Virus record (IMG/VR): IMGVR_UViG_3300007960_000003
Span: 1 to 48,772 of that record
Length of the DNA: 48,772 nt
Reading direction: 5' to 3' (one strand)
From: a virus
Of the stretch, positions 9,347 to 18,452 are shown one piece after another (the stretch's first letter is position 1; every line of letters starts with the position of its first letter). Both the position numbers and the translations under genes were made by a program. The notes below the pieces were generated by a model, which saw only the letters and a program-made list of their open reading frames with translations, did no database searches and was not told where the DNA came from.

Positions 9347-9690
9347 ATAAAATACATATCAGCATAATCTTTAATAGTATCATTATGATTACTTATTAAT
9401 TTTATACTAGCAACAAAAGAAAATAACCAACACATAATTGGAATAAGTACAGTCATAGAACCTACTATAGCAACTCCAGTTAGTATACTAGCAACTATTT
9501 TATCACTGTAAAATAAACCTAGTGGGCCAAATAATAAACATAAAATAAAACCAGTTATTTGACTTTTAGAATGGTTATCGATATAACGTTGTTTTTTATT
9601 AAGTCTTTGTAAGTCACCATTGTACCGATGTTCCCAATCATCTACATAATCTTTTGGTGGTTTATTACTATTATCTCTACTATTTAACAT
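9343..9690 (-). CDS. TM2-like membrane protein
   Basis: A 115-residue protein. After a charged N-terminus (residues 1-45) come two or three membrane segments, the first ending in 'FGPLGLFY', which is close to the TM2-domain signature (small-residue turn between two helices). A strong ribosome site (AAGGGGAA) precedes the ATG. It overlaps its downstream gene by 4 bases. Phage TM2 proteins are of unknown role; a membrane-acting host-takeover or superinfection function is possible. Confidence 0.6.
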   Translation of the reverse strand: MLNSRDNSNKPPKDYVDDWEHRYNGDLQRLNKKQRYIDNHSKSQITGFILCLLFGPLGLFYSDKIVASILTGVAIVGSMTVLIPIMCWLFSFVASIKLISNHNDTIKDYADMYFI

Positions 9691-9702
9691 TTTTAATTCC
9701 CC

Positions 9703-9777
9703 TTAATAAAAATAAACTAAATAAATACTTCCCCAAAACACAGTTCCGATTAAATACCCTGAAAATAATTTAAACAT
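9703..9777 (-). CDS. 24-residue membrane microprotein
   Basis: A very short ORF (M-F-K-L-F-S-G-Y-L-I-G-T...) that is almost entirely one hydrophobic segment ending in aromatic residues. It is preceded by a strong ribosome site (GGAAGGA, 5 bases from the ATG), starts one base after the stop of the ligase-like gene, and is followed by the ribosome site of the TM2-like gene. The spacing and ribosome site argue that it is translated. Its role is unknown. Confidence 0.55.
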   Translation of the reverse strand: MFKLFSGYLIGTVFWGSIYLVYFY

Positions 9778-9778
9778 A

Positions 9779-10534
9779 CTATCCTTCCAAAATATAACTA
9801 AATTTTGAAACACAATTTTTAATATACGGTTTATCGTTTCTTTTTAAAATAACATGTATATTTTTTTTTTCAAAAATACTAACTAAACGACTGACATGAA
9901 CATAACAAAATTTTAATGGTACTGGAGTATCTATTTTAATACTTTCACCAAAATGTAAACTTTTTAAGTAGCCCATTCTTTCCGTAAAGTTATCTTCTAA
10001 CATAACATCTGTACATAAATAAAATACTTTATTGGATCTTTTATCAAAGTTTAAATAACCATCTAAAACACAACACTCAGGAAGGTTATTTAAATCTTTC
10101 AAAATATTTGAAGGAAGCTCTTGTCTTTTACCTTCATTGTTAACACTAATTATACTACCATATAATTTTACAACAATACAAGCATTTTCTTTCGGAATGT
10201 ATTGTACATAAAAATTATTTTTATTGCTTATACTACGAATCTTAATTTTATTTTGTATAAGCATCGGCTTAAGAAATTTATACCCATCTTTATGTCCAAG
10301 TACTGCTTCTTTAATAGTATTATAGTATCCTAATTTTATTTGTTTTTTAAATTTTTTATTTACTTCTTTATGAATAAATTCTTGTTTTTGAGAGGTGTAA
10401 ATACTTTCTTCTTTTCTTAATTTACCGTTTAAAACTCCATGCCATATAGTAACCTTACTGAAATATTCTTGTACTTTCCAGATTCTAATATTACCCAAAG
10501 TATCCAGTTTAAAAAGAACTTTAATATCTAACAT
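9779..10534 (-). CDS. ATP-dependent DNA ligase-like protein with degenerate active site
   Basis: A 251-residue protein that follows the ligase plan. It has a WGR-like N-terminus (residues about 5-45), the 'KPML' entry (89-92), the motif I region (about 108-122), the motif III position 'VLDGYL' (156-161), the motif IV position 'IHVILKR' (226-232), 'PY' (236-237) and a motif V-like end (243-249). Catalytic residues are missing: the KxDG nucleophile motif is replaced by 'PKENACI', the motif III Glu is Tyr160, the motif IV Glu-Gly is Ile-His, and the terminal K-x-K is absent. Fold recognition rests on the ordered string of motifs. It follows DNA polymerase by 3 bases, where an active ligase would be expected. 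It may be a structural or DNA-nick-binding pseudoenzyme. Confidence 0.6.
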   Translation of the reverse strand: MLDIKVLFKLDTLGNIRIWKVQEYFSKVTIWHGVLNGKLRKEESIYTSQKQEFIHKEVNKKFKKQIKLGYYNTIKEAVLGHKDGYKFLKPMLIQNKIKIRSISNKNNFYVQYIPKENACIVVKLYGSIISVNNEGKRQELPSNILKDLNNLPECCVLDGYLNFDKRSNKVFYLCTDVMLEDNFTERMGYLKSLHFGESIKIDTPVPLKFCYVHVSRLVSIFEKKNIHVILKRNDKPYIKNCVSKFSYILEG

Positions 10535-10537
10535 AAT

Positions 10538-12616
10538 TTATTCCACCATTTTACCAGTATACAAATCATAATTTTTAACGTTTGCCCAATTAGTTCCAAC
10601 TTCCGAATCCATAATAACTGGAACTTTTAAAGGAATTGCATTTTCAATATATTGTTTAAACTCTAAAGCATATTTTCGTAGGTCTGGATGATAACTAAAA
10701 TCGAATTCATCGTGAACTGTAACATGCGGCATTCCTAGTTTGTCCGGGGAAAGAACTCCAGCCTCATAAGCCTCTACAAAACCCTTTTTTAACAAATCTG
10801 CAGAAGACCCTTGCGTTCTACGGTTTAATGCTTTATACGTTTTATACCGTTGTAAATTAGACCCATATCTGGCCCTAGCCTGTGCGTAGGGTAGCGGGTA
10901 AAAGTCCCCCTTACGTTTTGGTACAAATAAATTAAACGTGTTCCTACGCCCTAAAATGGTGCGTAATTCGCCTGTATTTTCGGCAATTTGAGCACACTCT
11001 TGTAAACTTTTTCTAGCCGCTGGAAATTTTTCAGCATATAATTTTACAAAATATAAACCAAGTGTTCTAGCAGTATCCCCAGTTGTTGAAAGACCCAAAT
11101 CATTACATAGTTTAACTATTTGCTCGTGGGGAATATTTCCTTTGATCATACTAATTGTTTTTTCTTTACCACCACCAAAAATAGACATAAAATTAAAATT
11201 TTTAACAATTTTACGAGGCATAACACCCATTAAAAATCCAGAAACAACATCATGGTAATCTGTTTTTGGATCCTGGTATCCTTCAATAAGTTGTTGATCA
11301 CGACTATAGTGTGCAAAAAATCTATACTCTATTTGGGATAAATCTAACTTTAACCAACCATTATATCCAGGTTCTGGAATATACATACCACGAATTAATG
11401 GTGCTAATAATTTATCCCTAGATGGTATTTGTTGTGCGTTTGGGTGACTAGAACTAAACCTACCGGAAACTGCCCCACCACTTTCCCCCCTTAAGGGATG
11501 AAAACTAGGATATATTTTTCCATCTATTTGTTTATCATAAATACCATTCTGAATAAACGTTTTCCTAGCTTTATTTAATTTTCTAACTTCATTTACCTTT
11601 TGGGCAGCAGTACTAGTATGATGTTCTAACCAATCTCCCGTAAAACTTGGTTGTCCATTTGAATGTCTGCTGGATGGTGCTGTATATGGATAAGAAATAC
11701 CATCGTTATCAAACATTTTTTGAATATCAACATTAGTATAGACACCAACATGAAACCCGGCATGTTCATCCAGTTGACATTGAGCCTCGGTTTCTAATAA
11801 TTGTAATTCTTCAGAAACAAGTTCTGCTTTTTCTAAATCTACTGGCATACCACGTTTTCGCATACCAATTAAGGCTGGTATTAAACGACATTCTAATTTA
11901 AACAACTCCAATAGATCAGCATTTACTAGTTCTTTCCATTGTTTTTTAAATATTTCTAATGGCTCATGTGCGTCACCTTCGGCATACGGTCCGACTAATG
12001 TAGTAGGTGATCTATAAATTTCTCTTCTTCTAAAACGTGCTGGGGGATTATAGGAACGGTCTATCCAGTTGTATAACTTATTTGTAATTTTACCAGTTCC
12101 TAGATATTTCTGTGCAATAGCTTCTAATGAGTAATCTTTTGCTACATCATCTAAAAGGGCTTCAGCATACTGTACATCATAGCCAATACCATTTATTTTT
12201 ATTCCTTCGTGGTCTAACCAACCAAAATCATATTGTAAGTTAGCGCCAACTTTTGGCCTATTATCACCTAATATATCTTGTAGAAATTTAAATACTTGTT
12301 CTTTGTCCATATTTAATTCTGGTTGTAATGTATGCTCGTACGGAAAATACCACGAACCACCTTCAACGGCTATCGATACTCCAACAGTATGACCAACACC
12401 TCTAGCCCATCCAGGACCGCATGTTGTTAATTCGGGGTCAAATGTTTCTGTATCTATAGCAATAATTTTAGCAGAACTTAAATTAGGAAATGAACTTGGT
12501 GGTTTCCAATTACTTTCTGGAATAGGGGCAAGAGGTCTAGTTTTAGTAGACCTTTGACCTTTTTCTTTAACAGGTGGTAAATCCTCCCAGAATAATCCAA
12601 TTGAATCTTGGCGCAT
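10538..12616 (-). CDS. Family A DNA polymerase with 3'-5' exonuclease
   Basis: A 692-residue replicative polymerase. The exonuclease domain shows DTE (55-57), NLQYD (126-130) and a Y...D site (Tyr211/Asp215). The polymerase domain shows 'SGRFSSSHPNAQQIP' (384-398), motif A 'DLSQIEYR' (425-432), motif B (468-483; Arg468, Lys472, Phe476) and motif C 'VHDE' (634-637). There is no 5'-3' exonuclease domain, as in T7-like polymerases. Phe476 sits where E. coli Pol I has Phe762, a residue linked in the literature to fidelity and lifestyle in phages. It is in one operon with the sliding-clamp-like and dpdA genes, 1 base after the DUF6884-like gene. Confidence 0.95.
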   Translation of the reverse strand: MRQDSIGLFWEDLPPVKEKGQRSTKTRPLAPIPESNWKPPSSFPNLSSAKIIAIDTETFDPELTTCGPGWARGVGHTVGVSIAVEGGSWYFPYEHTLQPELNMDKEQVFKFLQDILGDNRPKVGANLQYDFGWLDHEGIKINGIGYDVQYAEALLDDVAKDYSLEAIAQKYLGTGKITNKLYNWIDRSYNPPARFRRREIYRSPTTLVGPYAEGDAHEPLEIFKKQWKELVNADLLELFKLECRLIPALIGMRKRGMPVDLEKAELVSEELQLLETEAQCQLDEHAGFHVGVYTNVDIQKMFDNDGISYPYTAPSSRHSNGQPSFTGDWLEHHTSTAAQKVNEVRKLNKARKTFIQNGIYDKQIDGKIYPSFHPLRGESGGAVSGRFSSSHPNAQQIPSRDKLLAPLIRGMYIPEPGYNGWLKLDLSQIEYRFFAHYSRDQQLIEGYQDPKTDYHDVVSGFLMGVMPRKIVKNFNFMSIFGGGKEKTISMIKGNIPHEQIVKLCNDLGLSTTGDTARTLGLYFVKLYAEKFPAARKSLQECAQIAENTGELRTILGRRNTFNLFVPKRKGDFYPLPYAQARARYGSNLQRYKTYKALNRRTQGSSADLLKKGFVEAYEAGVLSPDKLGMPHVTVHDEFDFSYHPDLRKYALEFKQYIENAIPLKVPVIMDSEVGTNWANVKNYDLYTGKMVE

Positions 12617-12617
12617 T

Positions 12618-13055
12618 TTAGAAACCTAAATCGGATGGTGATGTATTTGTTAAATATTGTGTCTGGTATCCAAGACCCATTCCCGAAAGTGGTGCTTCTC
12701 CTGGAAGTAAATCTTTTCTGTAATGCGAGTTAAGTAAATAAATTCTTCGATCGTACATCTTTAGAATTAAATTTGCATTCTTTTTTATTTGTAATGCTTG
12801 TTCTTTTGTAAGAACTTCCGGCAGTTCCGCCTGTTTTTTCATTTTTCTACTGAGGCGAAAAACCTTATTGTACGGTTGAATTATTTGTTCCGGATGCACT
12901 AAGCCGTATCCAGCGCTTAGAATAAACCAATCACATCCACAATTTTCCGCCAATGATTTAGATTTTTTAAACAAAATAGATAAATACATGTCCTTTGCTT
13001 TCGATGCTATTTTTAATTTTTTACCACAGCACGGGATCACTATACACGTTTTCAT
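12618..13055 (-). CDS. DUF6884-like protein, possible DpdA partner
   Basis: A 145-residue protein with the hallmark pattern of DUF6884: 'IPCCGKK' (residues 7-13), then 'ILSAGYGLVHPE' (45-56) and 'PYN' (61-63). The 'S-A-x-x-G-L-V-P-E' texture is also found in an accessory domain of archaeal tRNA-guanine transglycosylases, which belongs to a uracil-glycosylase-like fold group. It overlaps the clamp-like gene by 4 bases and lies two genes after dpdA. A role in base exchange, target choice or modified-base handling is inference from context. Confidence 0.65.
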   Translation of the reverse strand: MKTCIVIPCCGKKLKIASKAKDMYLSILFKKSKSLAENCGCDWFILSAGYGLVHPEQIIQPYNKVFRLSRKMKKQAELPEVLTKEQALQIKKNANLILKMYDRRIYLLNSHYRKDLLPGEAPLSGMGLGYQTQYLTNTSPSDLGF

Positions 13056-14023
13056 TTTTTCAATCCTATCATTACACCTTCAATTCCACCTTTACCTTTC
13101 CATGGACAAGGTTTTGGGTATGGAGTTAAATCATAACCTAATGCTTCTGATAATACAAGTAAAAAATTTAAAGCATGCCAATTACTGTTACTATTTAATG
13201 GAATATCTTCAACCATAGCTCTAGAATCTCCATCTGCGGTAGTAACCCAATTTTTTCCAAATTGAATTTCTGGAAACTTAACATCAACACAAAAGGGAAC
13301 AATAGTTTCTATTGCTTCTTTTAAATTTTCAGGAATAATTATTAAATTACTAAAATCTACAGATTTAAATAAACTTTCTACATCCGGCCATGGACTGTTA
13401 ATAGTTTGAATTTTAATCCATACGTCATCATCCAAATCGAAATAAATTGCATTTTCTGTAATGTGAACTCGTATAGGTTCTTTATTTATTCGTATTAATT
13501 CGTCTATTCCAAAAATAGGTAGGATACCGTTTATATCGTATTCAACAGGTACCCTAGCCATAACAGGATTATTAGTAGCGTATGCAAAACCGTTATGAAT
13601 GTAAATAGAATTTATCCATTTTCTGGAGGCATCACTACCAACAAACGGTTTTAATCTTTTTAATATAGGAAGTATTTGTTGATTATTAATAGGGATATAA
13701 TTATCGGCAGGAAGTTCTACTTTAGGATATTTGTCGTGTTCAGCTAAAGGTATTCTAGCCCTAAATTTTCCACTTACTATAGACATGTTGCCTTTTTCAG
13801 ATACTTTTATTTTTGGTTCTTCTTTACAAGAATTAATTGCTTTAATAAATTTATCTGAGGGAACTGTAACATTTAAATCTTTTAATTGTGGTATTGGAGC
13901 GTCAATAGTTATTCTTCCATTACTACCTTGTATCCTTCCATTATAAATATGAAAATGGGATAGTATTGGAATAAAATCTTTTTTAGAAATTGAGCCTTTT
14001 ACTAATTTAAGTATATTTAACAT
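13052..14023 (-). CDS. Sliding clamp (beta/DnaN-like) processivity factor
   Basis: A 323-residue, beta-rich protein with repeated clamp-like units. An N-terminal 'ILSHFHIYNGRIQGSNGRITIDAPI' stretch (residues about 19-44, broken here for description) resembles DnaN's strand pair before 'TDLE'. A middle 'AYATNNPVMARVPV' (about 150-165) resembles the 'TDGHRLA' element, and the C-terminal 'GVMIGLKK' resembles the clamp's final strand. Its position beside DNA polymerase fits a processivity factor. The identity is a pattern-level call. It overlaps dpdA by one base and the DUF6884-like gene by 4. Confidence 0.6.
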   Translation of the reverse strand: MLNILKLVKGSISKKDFIPILSHFHIYNGRIQGSNGRITIDAPIPQLKDLNVTVPSDKFIKAINSCKEEPKIKVSEKGNMSIVSGKFRARIPLAEHDKYPKVELPADNYIPINNQQILPILKRLKPFVGSDASRKWINSIYIHNGFAYATNNPVMARVPVEYDINGILPIFGIDELIRINKEPIRVHITENAIYFDLDDDVWIKIQTINSPWPDVESLFKSVDFSNLIIIPENLKEAIETIVPFCVDVKFPEIQFGKNWVTTADGDSRAMVEDIPLNSNSNWHALNFLLVLSEALGYDLTPYPKPCPWKGKGGIEGVMIGLKK

Positions 14024-14955
14024 TAAAATAGTCCTTGCTGTTTATTTATAAATGGTTTAATAGGTAAATCACATAATTGTCTAAAATACTGGACATTCCA
14101 TAAATCTCTTTTCCAATAAATTTCTTGCAAATCTTGTACTGTAAAACCATTTTTAATAATAGTTTTTTCTATTTCTTTTTGCTCTACACTACTTAAAGTA
14201 GTGTAATGCATATTTAAAGCTTTTACTTTTGGACTTTGGCTAGACATTGTTAACTTTGTTTCTGTACCATCAGATTTTTCCCAATAGATATTTCCAAACA
14301 TGGCGGTCATTACCCAAGAAGTCGAATCTACAGAATACCATGGATACCTTTTCATTAAATTTAAAACAGTTAGACCAAAACCATGAACTTTATGGGTTGG
14401 GTATCCTTTTTCGTCTGTTAAAAATTCTCCCCATATAAAATCTAACCATTTATATAGATCTGGTGTAGAAATAGGAACCATTCCTCCAAGTGTTATATGT
14501 TTATAGTTTTTTAAATAGTACTCTAAATAACGAGTGTCTTCACCATAGTGAAAACATGGTAACACATCACAACCTAAATCCTCAAGTTTTTTTTGATTTT
14601 CATAAGTTAGTTTAGGATCGCCAATTCCATCCAATACAGAAGCGACTTCAATTATATCTAAATTCTCTTTAACAAATTCAGCATACTTTTCAATAGGTAC
14701 ATAAACTCCTTTAGTGAACATAGAAAAAGCACCAGAATCCAAAAAAATCTTTTTACCGTTCTCTCTTATTAAATTCATTAAATTTGGTCTATTGCCAACA
14801 TAATGATAAGACTCTAAAAGATAAGGGTAATCCTTCCACATTTTTAATTGTTGGTCTGTTATTTCGTTTGGTGGTGGGTCTTGGTATAAAAATGTTCTAC
14901 CATTAAAACAACCCGCCATATGAATTTTTAAATATGTAGAAGGATGTTGGTTCAT
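14023..14955 (-). CDS. dpdA: DNA guanine transglycosylase DpdA (phage type)
   Basis: A 310-residue TGT-like enzyme that exchanges guanine in DNA for a 7-deazaguanine. The TGT-type acid/base Asp lies in 'FLDSGAFS' (71-78, Asp73), matching 'TDSGGFQ' of bacterial Tgt. A substrate-pocket loop 'LGGMVPIS' is at 156-163, and 'HGFGLT' (201-206) is followed by the nucleophile Asp220 in 'YSVDSTSW'. These are the recurring motifs of phage DpdA. There is no zinc site like that of tRNA-specific Tgt. It overlaps the FolE fusion by ATGA and is in the same operon as queC, queE and queD, which make its preQ0 substrate. The exact DpdA subfamily cannot be set from sequence reading alone. Confidence 0.9.
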   Translation of the reverse strand: MNQHPSTYLKIHMAGCFNGRTFLYQDPPPNEITDQQLKMWKDYPYLLESYHYVGNRPNLMNLIRENGKKIFLDSGAFSMFTKGVYVPIEKYAEFVKENLDIIEVASVLDGIGDPKLTYENQKKLEDLGCDVLPCFHYGEDTRYLEYYLKNYKHITLGGMVPISTPDLYKWLDFIWGEFLTDEKGYPTHKVHGFGLTVLNLMKRYPWYSVDSTSWVMTAMFGNIYWEKSDGTETKLTMSSQSPKVKALNMHYTTLSSVEQKEIEKTIIKNGFTVQDLQEIYWKRDLWNVQYFRQLCDLPIKPFINKQQGLF

Positions 14956-15866
14956 TTTATTAACCCCATAAATTCTTGCCTAACATTTCCATCCCCAAGA
15001 AATACACCTTTCATGCTAGATGTTACTGTTGTAGAACCTTGCTGTGAAATACCACGAGATTCCATACACATATGACGACATTCCAAAACAACAGCAACCC
15101 CTAATGGTTCCAGTTCTGCTTCTAAACACTCGGCTATTTGATTAGTTAACCGCTCTTGTACTTGCAAACGTCTTGAAAATACATCGGTAACTCTAGATAA
15201 TTTAGATAATCCAACTACTTTTCCATTCGGAATATAAGCAATATGAGCTACACCAAAAAAAGGAACTAAATGATGCTCACATTGGCTATAAATTGGAATA
15301 TTTTTAACTAATACCATTTCGTCGTAATTTTCTGCTCCATCTTCAAATACTTTTAAAATATCAGATGGATTTTTATCGTAACCGGATGTGAAGTGTTTCC
15401 ATGCTTTTAAAAATCTTTTTGGTGTTTCTAATAAACCACCTCTATTAATATCCTCACCAATAAACTGCATTAACCGTAAAGGAATATCTTCAGCAGAACT
15501 TTCTTCTTTTTCTTCCCATGGAAAAATTAGCCATTCACTTACGTTTTCTTCTTTTTTATTATATAAAGATAAAAAAGGTTTACCAGGATAATCGTCACAC
15601 CAACGTTCCATTGTTGCTCCACTATCAATTAGATCATCTATAAAGTAATCTGCCACAGTGGGATGATCTACTAGGTTACTTTTTGGAAGGTGTTTAGAAA
15701 CTAAAATTGCAGCGGGTACACCACCTCGAGGGATACCGTATAAATTAATTTCTTTTGGTTTCATCCCAGACATTAAATCTGCTTTACTTACTGTACTTTT
15801 AATAAATTCGGCTAAATCTTTAGCCTTGCTTTCTACTTCCATATAACTTAAAAATTTAGTCGACAT
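14952..15866 (-). CDS. folE: Phosphoribosyltransferase - GTP cyclohydrolase I (FolE) fusion
   Basis: A 304-residue two-domain enzyme. Residues 1 to about 118 form a type I phosphoribosyltransferase: '[11 protein letters not shown]' (43-53) and the PRPP loop '[12 protein letters not shown]' (74-85). Residues about 125-304 are GTP cyclohydrolase I: '[10 protein letters not shown]' (147-156), the zinc/catalytic set Cys196, His198 and His199 (CEHH), and His265/Cys267 (RHMC). FolE converts GTP to dihydroneopterin triphosphate, the first step to preQ0. The first domain may form GMP from guanine and PRPP, which would recycle guanine released by DpdA; this is inference. It starts 2 bases after queC and overlaps dpdA by 4 bases. 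Confidence 0.9.
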   Translation of the reverse strand: MSTKFLSYMEVESKAKDLAEFIKSTVSKADLMSGMKPKEINLYGIPRGGVPAAILVSKHLPKSNLVDHPTVADYFIDDLIDSGATMERWCDDYPGKPFLSLYNKKEENVSEWLIFPWEEKEESSAEDIPLRLMQFIGEDINRGGLLETPKRFLKAWKHFTSGYDKNPSDILKVFEDGAENYDEMVLVKNIPIYSQCEHHLVPFFGVAHIAYIPNGKVVGLSKLSRVTDVFSRRLQVQERLTNQIAECLEAELEPLGVAVVLECRHMCMESRGISQQGSTTVTSSMKGVFLGDGNVRQEFMGLIK

Positions 15867-15868
15867 GC

Positions 15869-16528
15869 TTATTCCTCATATTGTAATGGATCTTCTATAT
15901 TTAAGTGGTTAAACGCTTCTAAACGTTCCTGACAACTTCCACACTTACCACATGCTTTTTCACGACCATTATAACACGTCCAAGTATCCTTGTAATCCAC
16001 ATTATGTTTTAAACCATACGTCAATATAGTTTCCTTATTTCCATCTAAAAAAGGTGCTACAATTGAAATTGGTGTATCGTGACATGTTGTTGCTGCAAAT
16101 TTCATAGCATCTACAAATTCAGGTCTGCAGTCCGGATAAATATGATGGTCCCCACTATGAGCTCCATACCAAACTTCGTCTACTCCAATATCGATAGCAT
16201 AAGAAATAGCAATGGACAATAGAATCATGTTTCTGTTTGGTACAACAGTATCTTTCATGGATTCAGCTTCATAATGACCTTCCGGAACATTTAACGAACC
16301 TGTTAAAGCATTTTTTCTTGCTATACTATGCATAAAATCTAATTGAATAATTTTGTGAACTAGTTGTTTCTCTTCACATACTTTCATAGCACAATCAATT
16401 TCTTTATTGTGGCGTTGACCATAAAACATAGTAATAGGAAAGCATTCTCGACCATGTACCAAAGCCTTTTCTAAAACAGTTCTGCTATCCATACCACCAC
16501 TATAAACAATTACAGCTTTTGTTTTCAT
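15869..16528 (-). CDS. queC: 7-cyano-7-deazaguanine (preQ0) synthase QueC
   Basis: A 219-residue enzyme that turns 7-carboxy-7-deazaguanine into preQ0 using ATP and ammonia. The PP-loop ATP site 'SGGMDS' is at 10-15, 'VPNRNMI' at 96-102, a conserved '[15 protein letters not shown]' block begins at 124, and the zinc set is Cys185, Cys193, Cys196 and Cys199. Length and motifs match stand-alone QueC; there is no fused glutamine amidotransferase domain of the Gat-QueC type, so archaeosine-type DNA is not expected from this gene. It sits 2 bases before the FolE fusion. Confidence 0.93.
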   Translation of the reverse strand: MKTKAVIVYSGGMDSRTVLEKALVHGRECFPITMFYGQRHNKEIDCAMKVCEEKQLVHKIIQLDFMHSIARKNALTGSLNVPEGHYEAESMKDTVVPNRNMILLSIAISYAIDIGVDEVWYGAHSGDHHIYPDCRPEFVDAMKFAATTCHDTPISIVAPFLDGNKETILTYGLKHNVDYKDTWTCYNGREKACGKCGSCQERLEAFNHLNIEDPLQYEE

Positions 16529-16545
16529 TTTTAATTCCTCTTAGT

Positions 16546-16848
16546 TTAAAACGGTACTTCATCTATAAACCTTTCTGCTTCCGTATCTGGGGAACCTTGT
16601 CCACAACCTACTTCTCTAAGTGGTCTAATAATTTGTGTATCAAACTTCTCGCATTTATTTTCACTAACAACAGTTCCACCTGTTTTACCAGATAGTTTTG
16701 GATTCATATTTTCATATACACAAGAAGAACAGTCTACAAAATAATTACCTAACATACCAGATATATTATACTTTACTAAGAAAGATAAAGCTACTTGATT
16801 TCTTGAAATAATCTCTTCTCTTCTTTTATTAAAAAATTCTGCATTCAT
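16546..16848 (-). CDS. Hypothetical Cys-containing protein
   Basis: A 100-residue protein with Cys40-x2-Cys43 and two further Cys (67, 83), which could bind a metal. The N-terminus is helical and charged, the C-terminus acidic. The start overlaps the helicase stop by one base (TAATG). The operon position between helicase and queC suggests a DNA metabolism accessory. No family was recognised. Confidence 0.65.
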   Translation of the reverse strand: MNAEFFNKRREEIISRNQVALSFLVKYNISGMLGNYFVDCSSCVYENMNPKLSGKTGGTVVSENKCEKFDTQIIRPLREVGCGQGSPDTEAERFIDEVPF

Positions 16849-18452
16849 TAAAATGTACTCCGTAATATTTTTGGATATTTACTTGTATCGTCTATAAATA
16901 TCCGAGTTGGAATTTTTAATTCTTTATCAATTCTTTTTAAGGCATCGTTAACATCTGGTGGGGAATAAAAATCTGGATGATCTTTAAATTTAGACCTATA
17001 AGCCCACCAATAACTAGCATTATAACCGGATTTACCTGCTCTTCCAATAGCAATGTACTCTGTAATTACTCTTAACCCACAAGTATAAGAAACCTTTATA
17101 CTTTCACCAAAACCAGTAACATGCTTTGTATAGGAAATATTCGAAACATCTACCCACATTTTTTTAGGTTGAAAATTCGTTTTAACTACTTCTTTAGTCT
17201 CGGCATCGGCAGATAAATCTGAACTTTCTTTTCTTGGAAATTCATGTCCACATTTATAACAAATTGTTGCGGAAGCTGGTATATGTGTTCTACATTTAGG
17301 ACACGTTTTAACGGGTGCAACACCTTTTTGCTTACCTTTAATAGGAACATGTACGTCATTTATTGGCCCTAACCTTGTTATGTTACCAGCAAAATCTAAT
17401 ATTAAACAATGTGTTTTTCCTGTTTCTTCACTCTTTCTTAAACCCCTACCAATCATTTGAATATGTAATACAGGGGATTTAGTTGGTCTAATTAATCCAA
17501 TTAAATCTGTTAATGGGGCATCGAACCCAGTTGTTAACGAAGCTACACTAACTAAACATTGTATTTGACCAGTTTTATATTGCCCTATATGCTTATCATT
17601 AAGTTCTGCTTTTTGTTTACTGTGTACAGTTTGTGCTTTAATTCCATTTACTTGTAAAAGTTCAACAATATGTTCAGCATGTTCGATATTAATAGCAAAT
17701 AATAACCAATGTTTATACTTATTTTTATACGTTACTAATTCTTCAACTATTTCCTTAGTTACTGTAAATTTATCAAATTGTTCACTCATTTCAGAGGTTT
17801 TAAAATCACCTCCTAAAGTATGTACATCAGAAGTATCTAAAACATTTTCGGCATCTTTTGTTGTTAGTGGAGAAAGATGTCCTTTTTTAATTAACTCCTC
17901 GACTCTTATTTTATATGTTATTTTTCTAAATAATGATTCTTTTTGTCCGTAAATATACCCATGACCAAGTCTAAAAGGTGTTGCTGTTAAACCAATAATA
18001 TTTGGATCTTCTAACCCATTTAAAAAAGTTCTATATTTACCCTCACCTTTAGGTGGTATTAAATGTGTCTCATCTATAAGAACATTATCGAACATTCTAA
18101 ACAAACTAGATTTTTTATAAACAGAATGTATACTAACAACTGTTATTTTTTTACGTTCTTTTTTTAACAATCCAGCACTATACACTCCAATTAATTTTTC
18201 TGGAAAAAAGTCTAGCATACTTTCGTATGTTTGTTTTATTAACTCCTTTTGTGGGGATAAAATTAATACATTTGAGGTTGGATTAGGAGTTAATATTTTT
18301 TCACTTAATCCAACCATCTTATAGGTTTTACCCGATCCAGTAGGGGCCTCTATTAAAGCATCTTTATTATTTAATTCATAAATTTCTTCAATAACAGAAC
18401 TTATAGCCTCCTCCTGATAGTCCCGGAATTGTATTTGTTGTTTTGTTAACAT
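16848..18452 (-). CDS. SF2 DEAD/DEAH-box helicase with C-terminal zinc ribbon
   Basis: A 534-residue helicase. Walker A 'APTGSGKT' is at 36-43, the Walker B position reads 'IDETH', followed by 'GLTATPFR' (motif III) and a C-terminal motif VI-like 'QMIGRGLRKS'. After the two RecA-like domains comes a zinc ribbon 'CPKC...CYKCG' (about residues 384-405), and a further ~130-residue domain. Related phage enzymes resemble UvsW-type or type III restriction-like helicases and act in recombination or fork remodelling. It starts 1 base after the wHTH gene and overlaps the next gene. Confidence 0.88.
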   Translation of the reverse strand: MLTKQQIQFRDYQEEAISSVIEEIYELNNKDALIEAPTGSGKTYKMVGLSEKILTPNPTSNVLILSPQKELIKQTYESMLDFFPEKLIGVYSAGLLKKERKKITVVSIHSVYKKSSLFRMFDNVLIDETHLIPPKGEGKYRTFLNGLEDPNIIGLTATPFRLGHGYIYGQKESLFRKITYKIRVEELIKKGHLSPLTTKDAENVLDTSDVHTLGGDFKTSEMSEQFDKFTVTKEIVEELVTYKNKYKHWLLFAINIEHAEHIVELLQVNGIKAQTVHSKQKAELNDKHIGQYKTGQIQCLVSVASLTTGFDAPLTDLIGLIRPTKSPVLHIQMIGRGLRKSEETGKTHCLILDFAGNITRLGPINDVHVPIKGKQKGVAPVKTCPKCRTHIPASATICYKCGHEFPRKESSDLSADAETKEVVKTNFQPKKMWVDVSNISYTKHVTGFGESIKVSYTCGLRVITEYIAIGRAGKSGYNASYWWAYRSKFKDHPDFYSPPDVNDALKRIDKELKIPTRIFIDDTSKYPKILRSTF

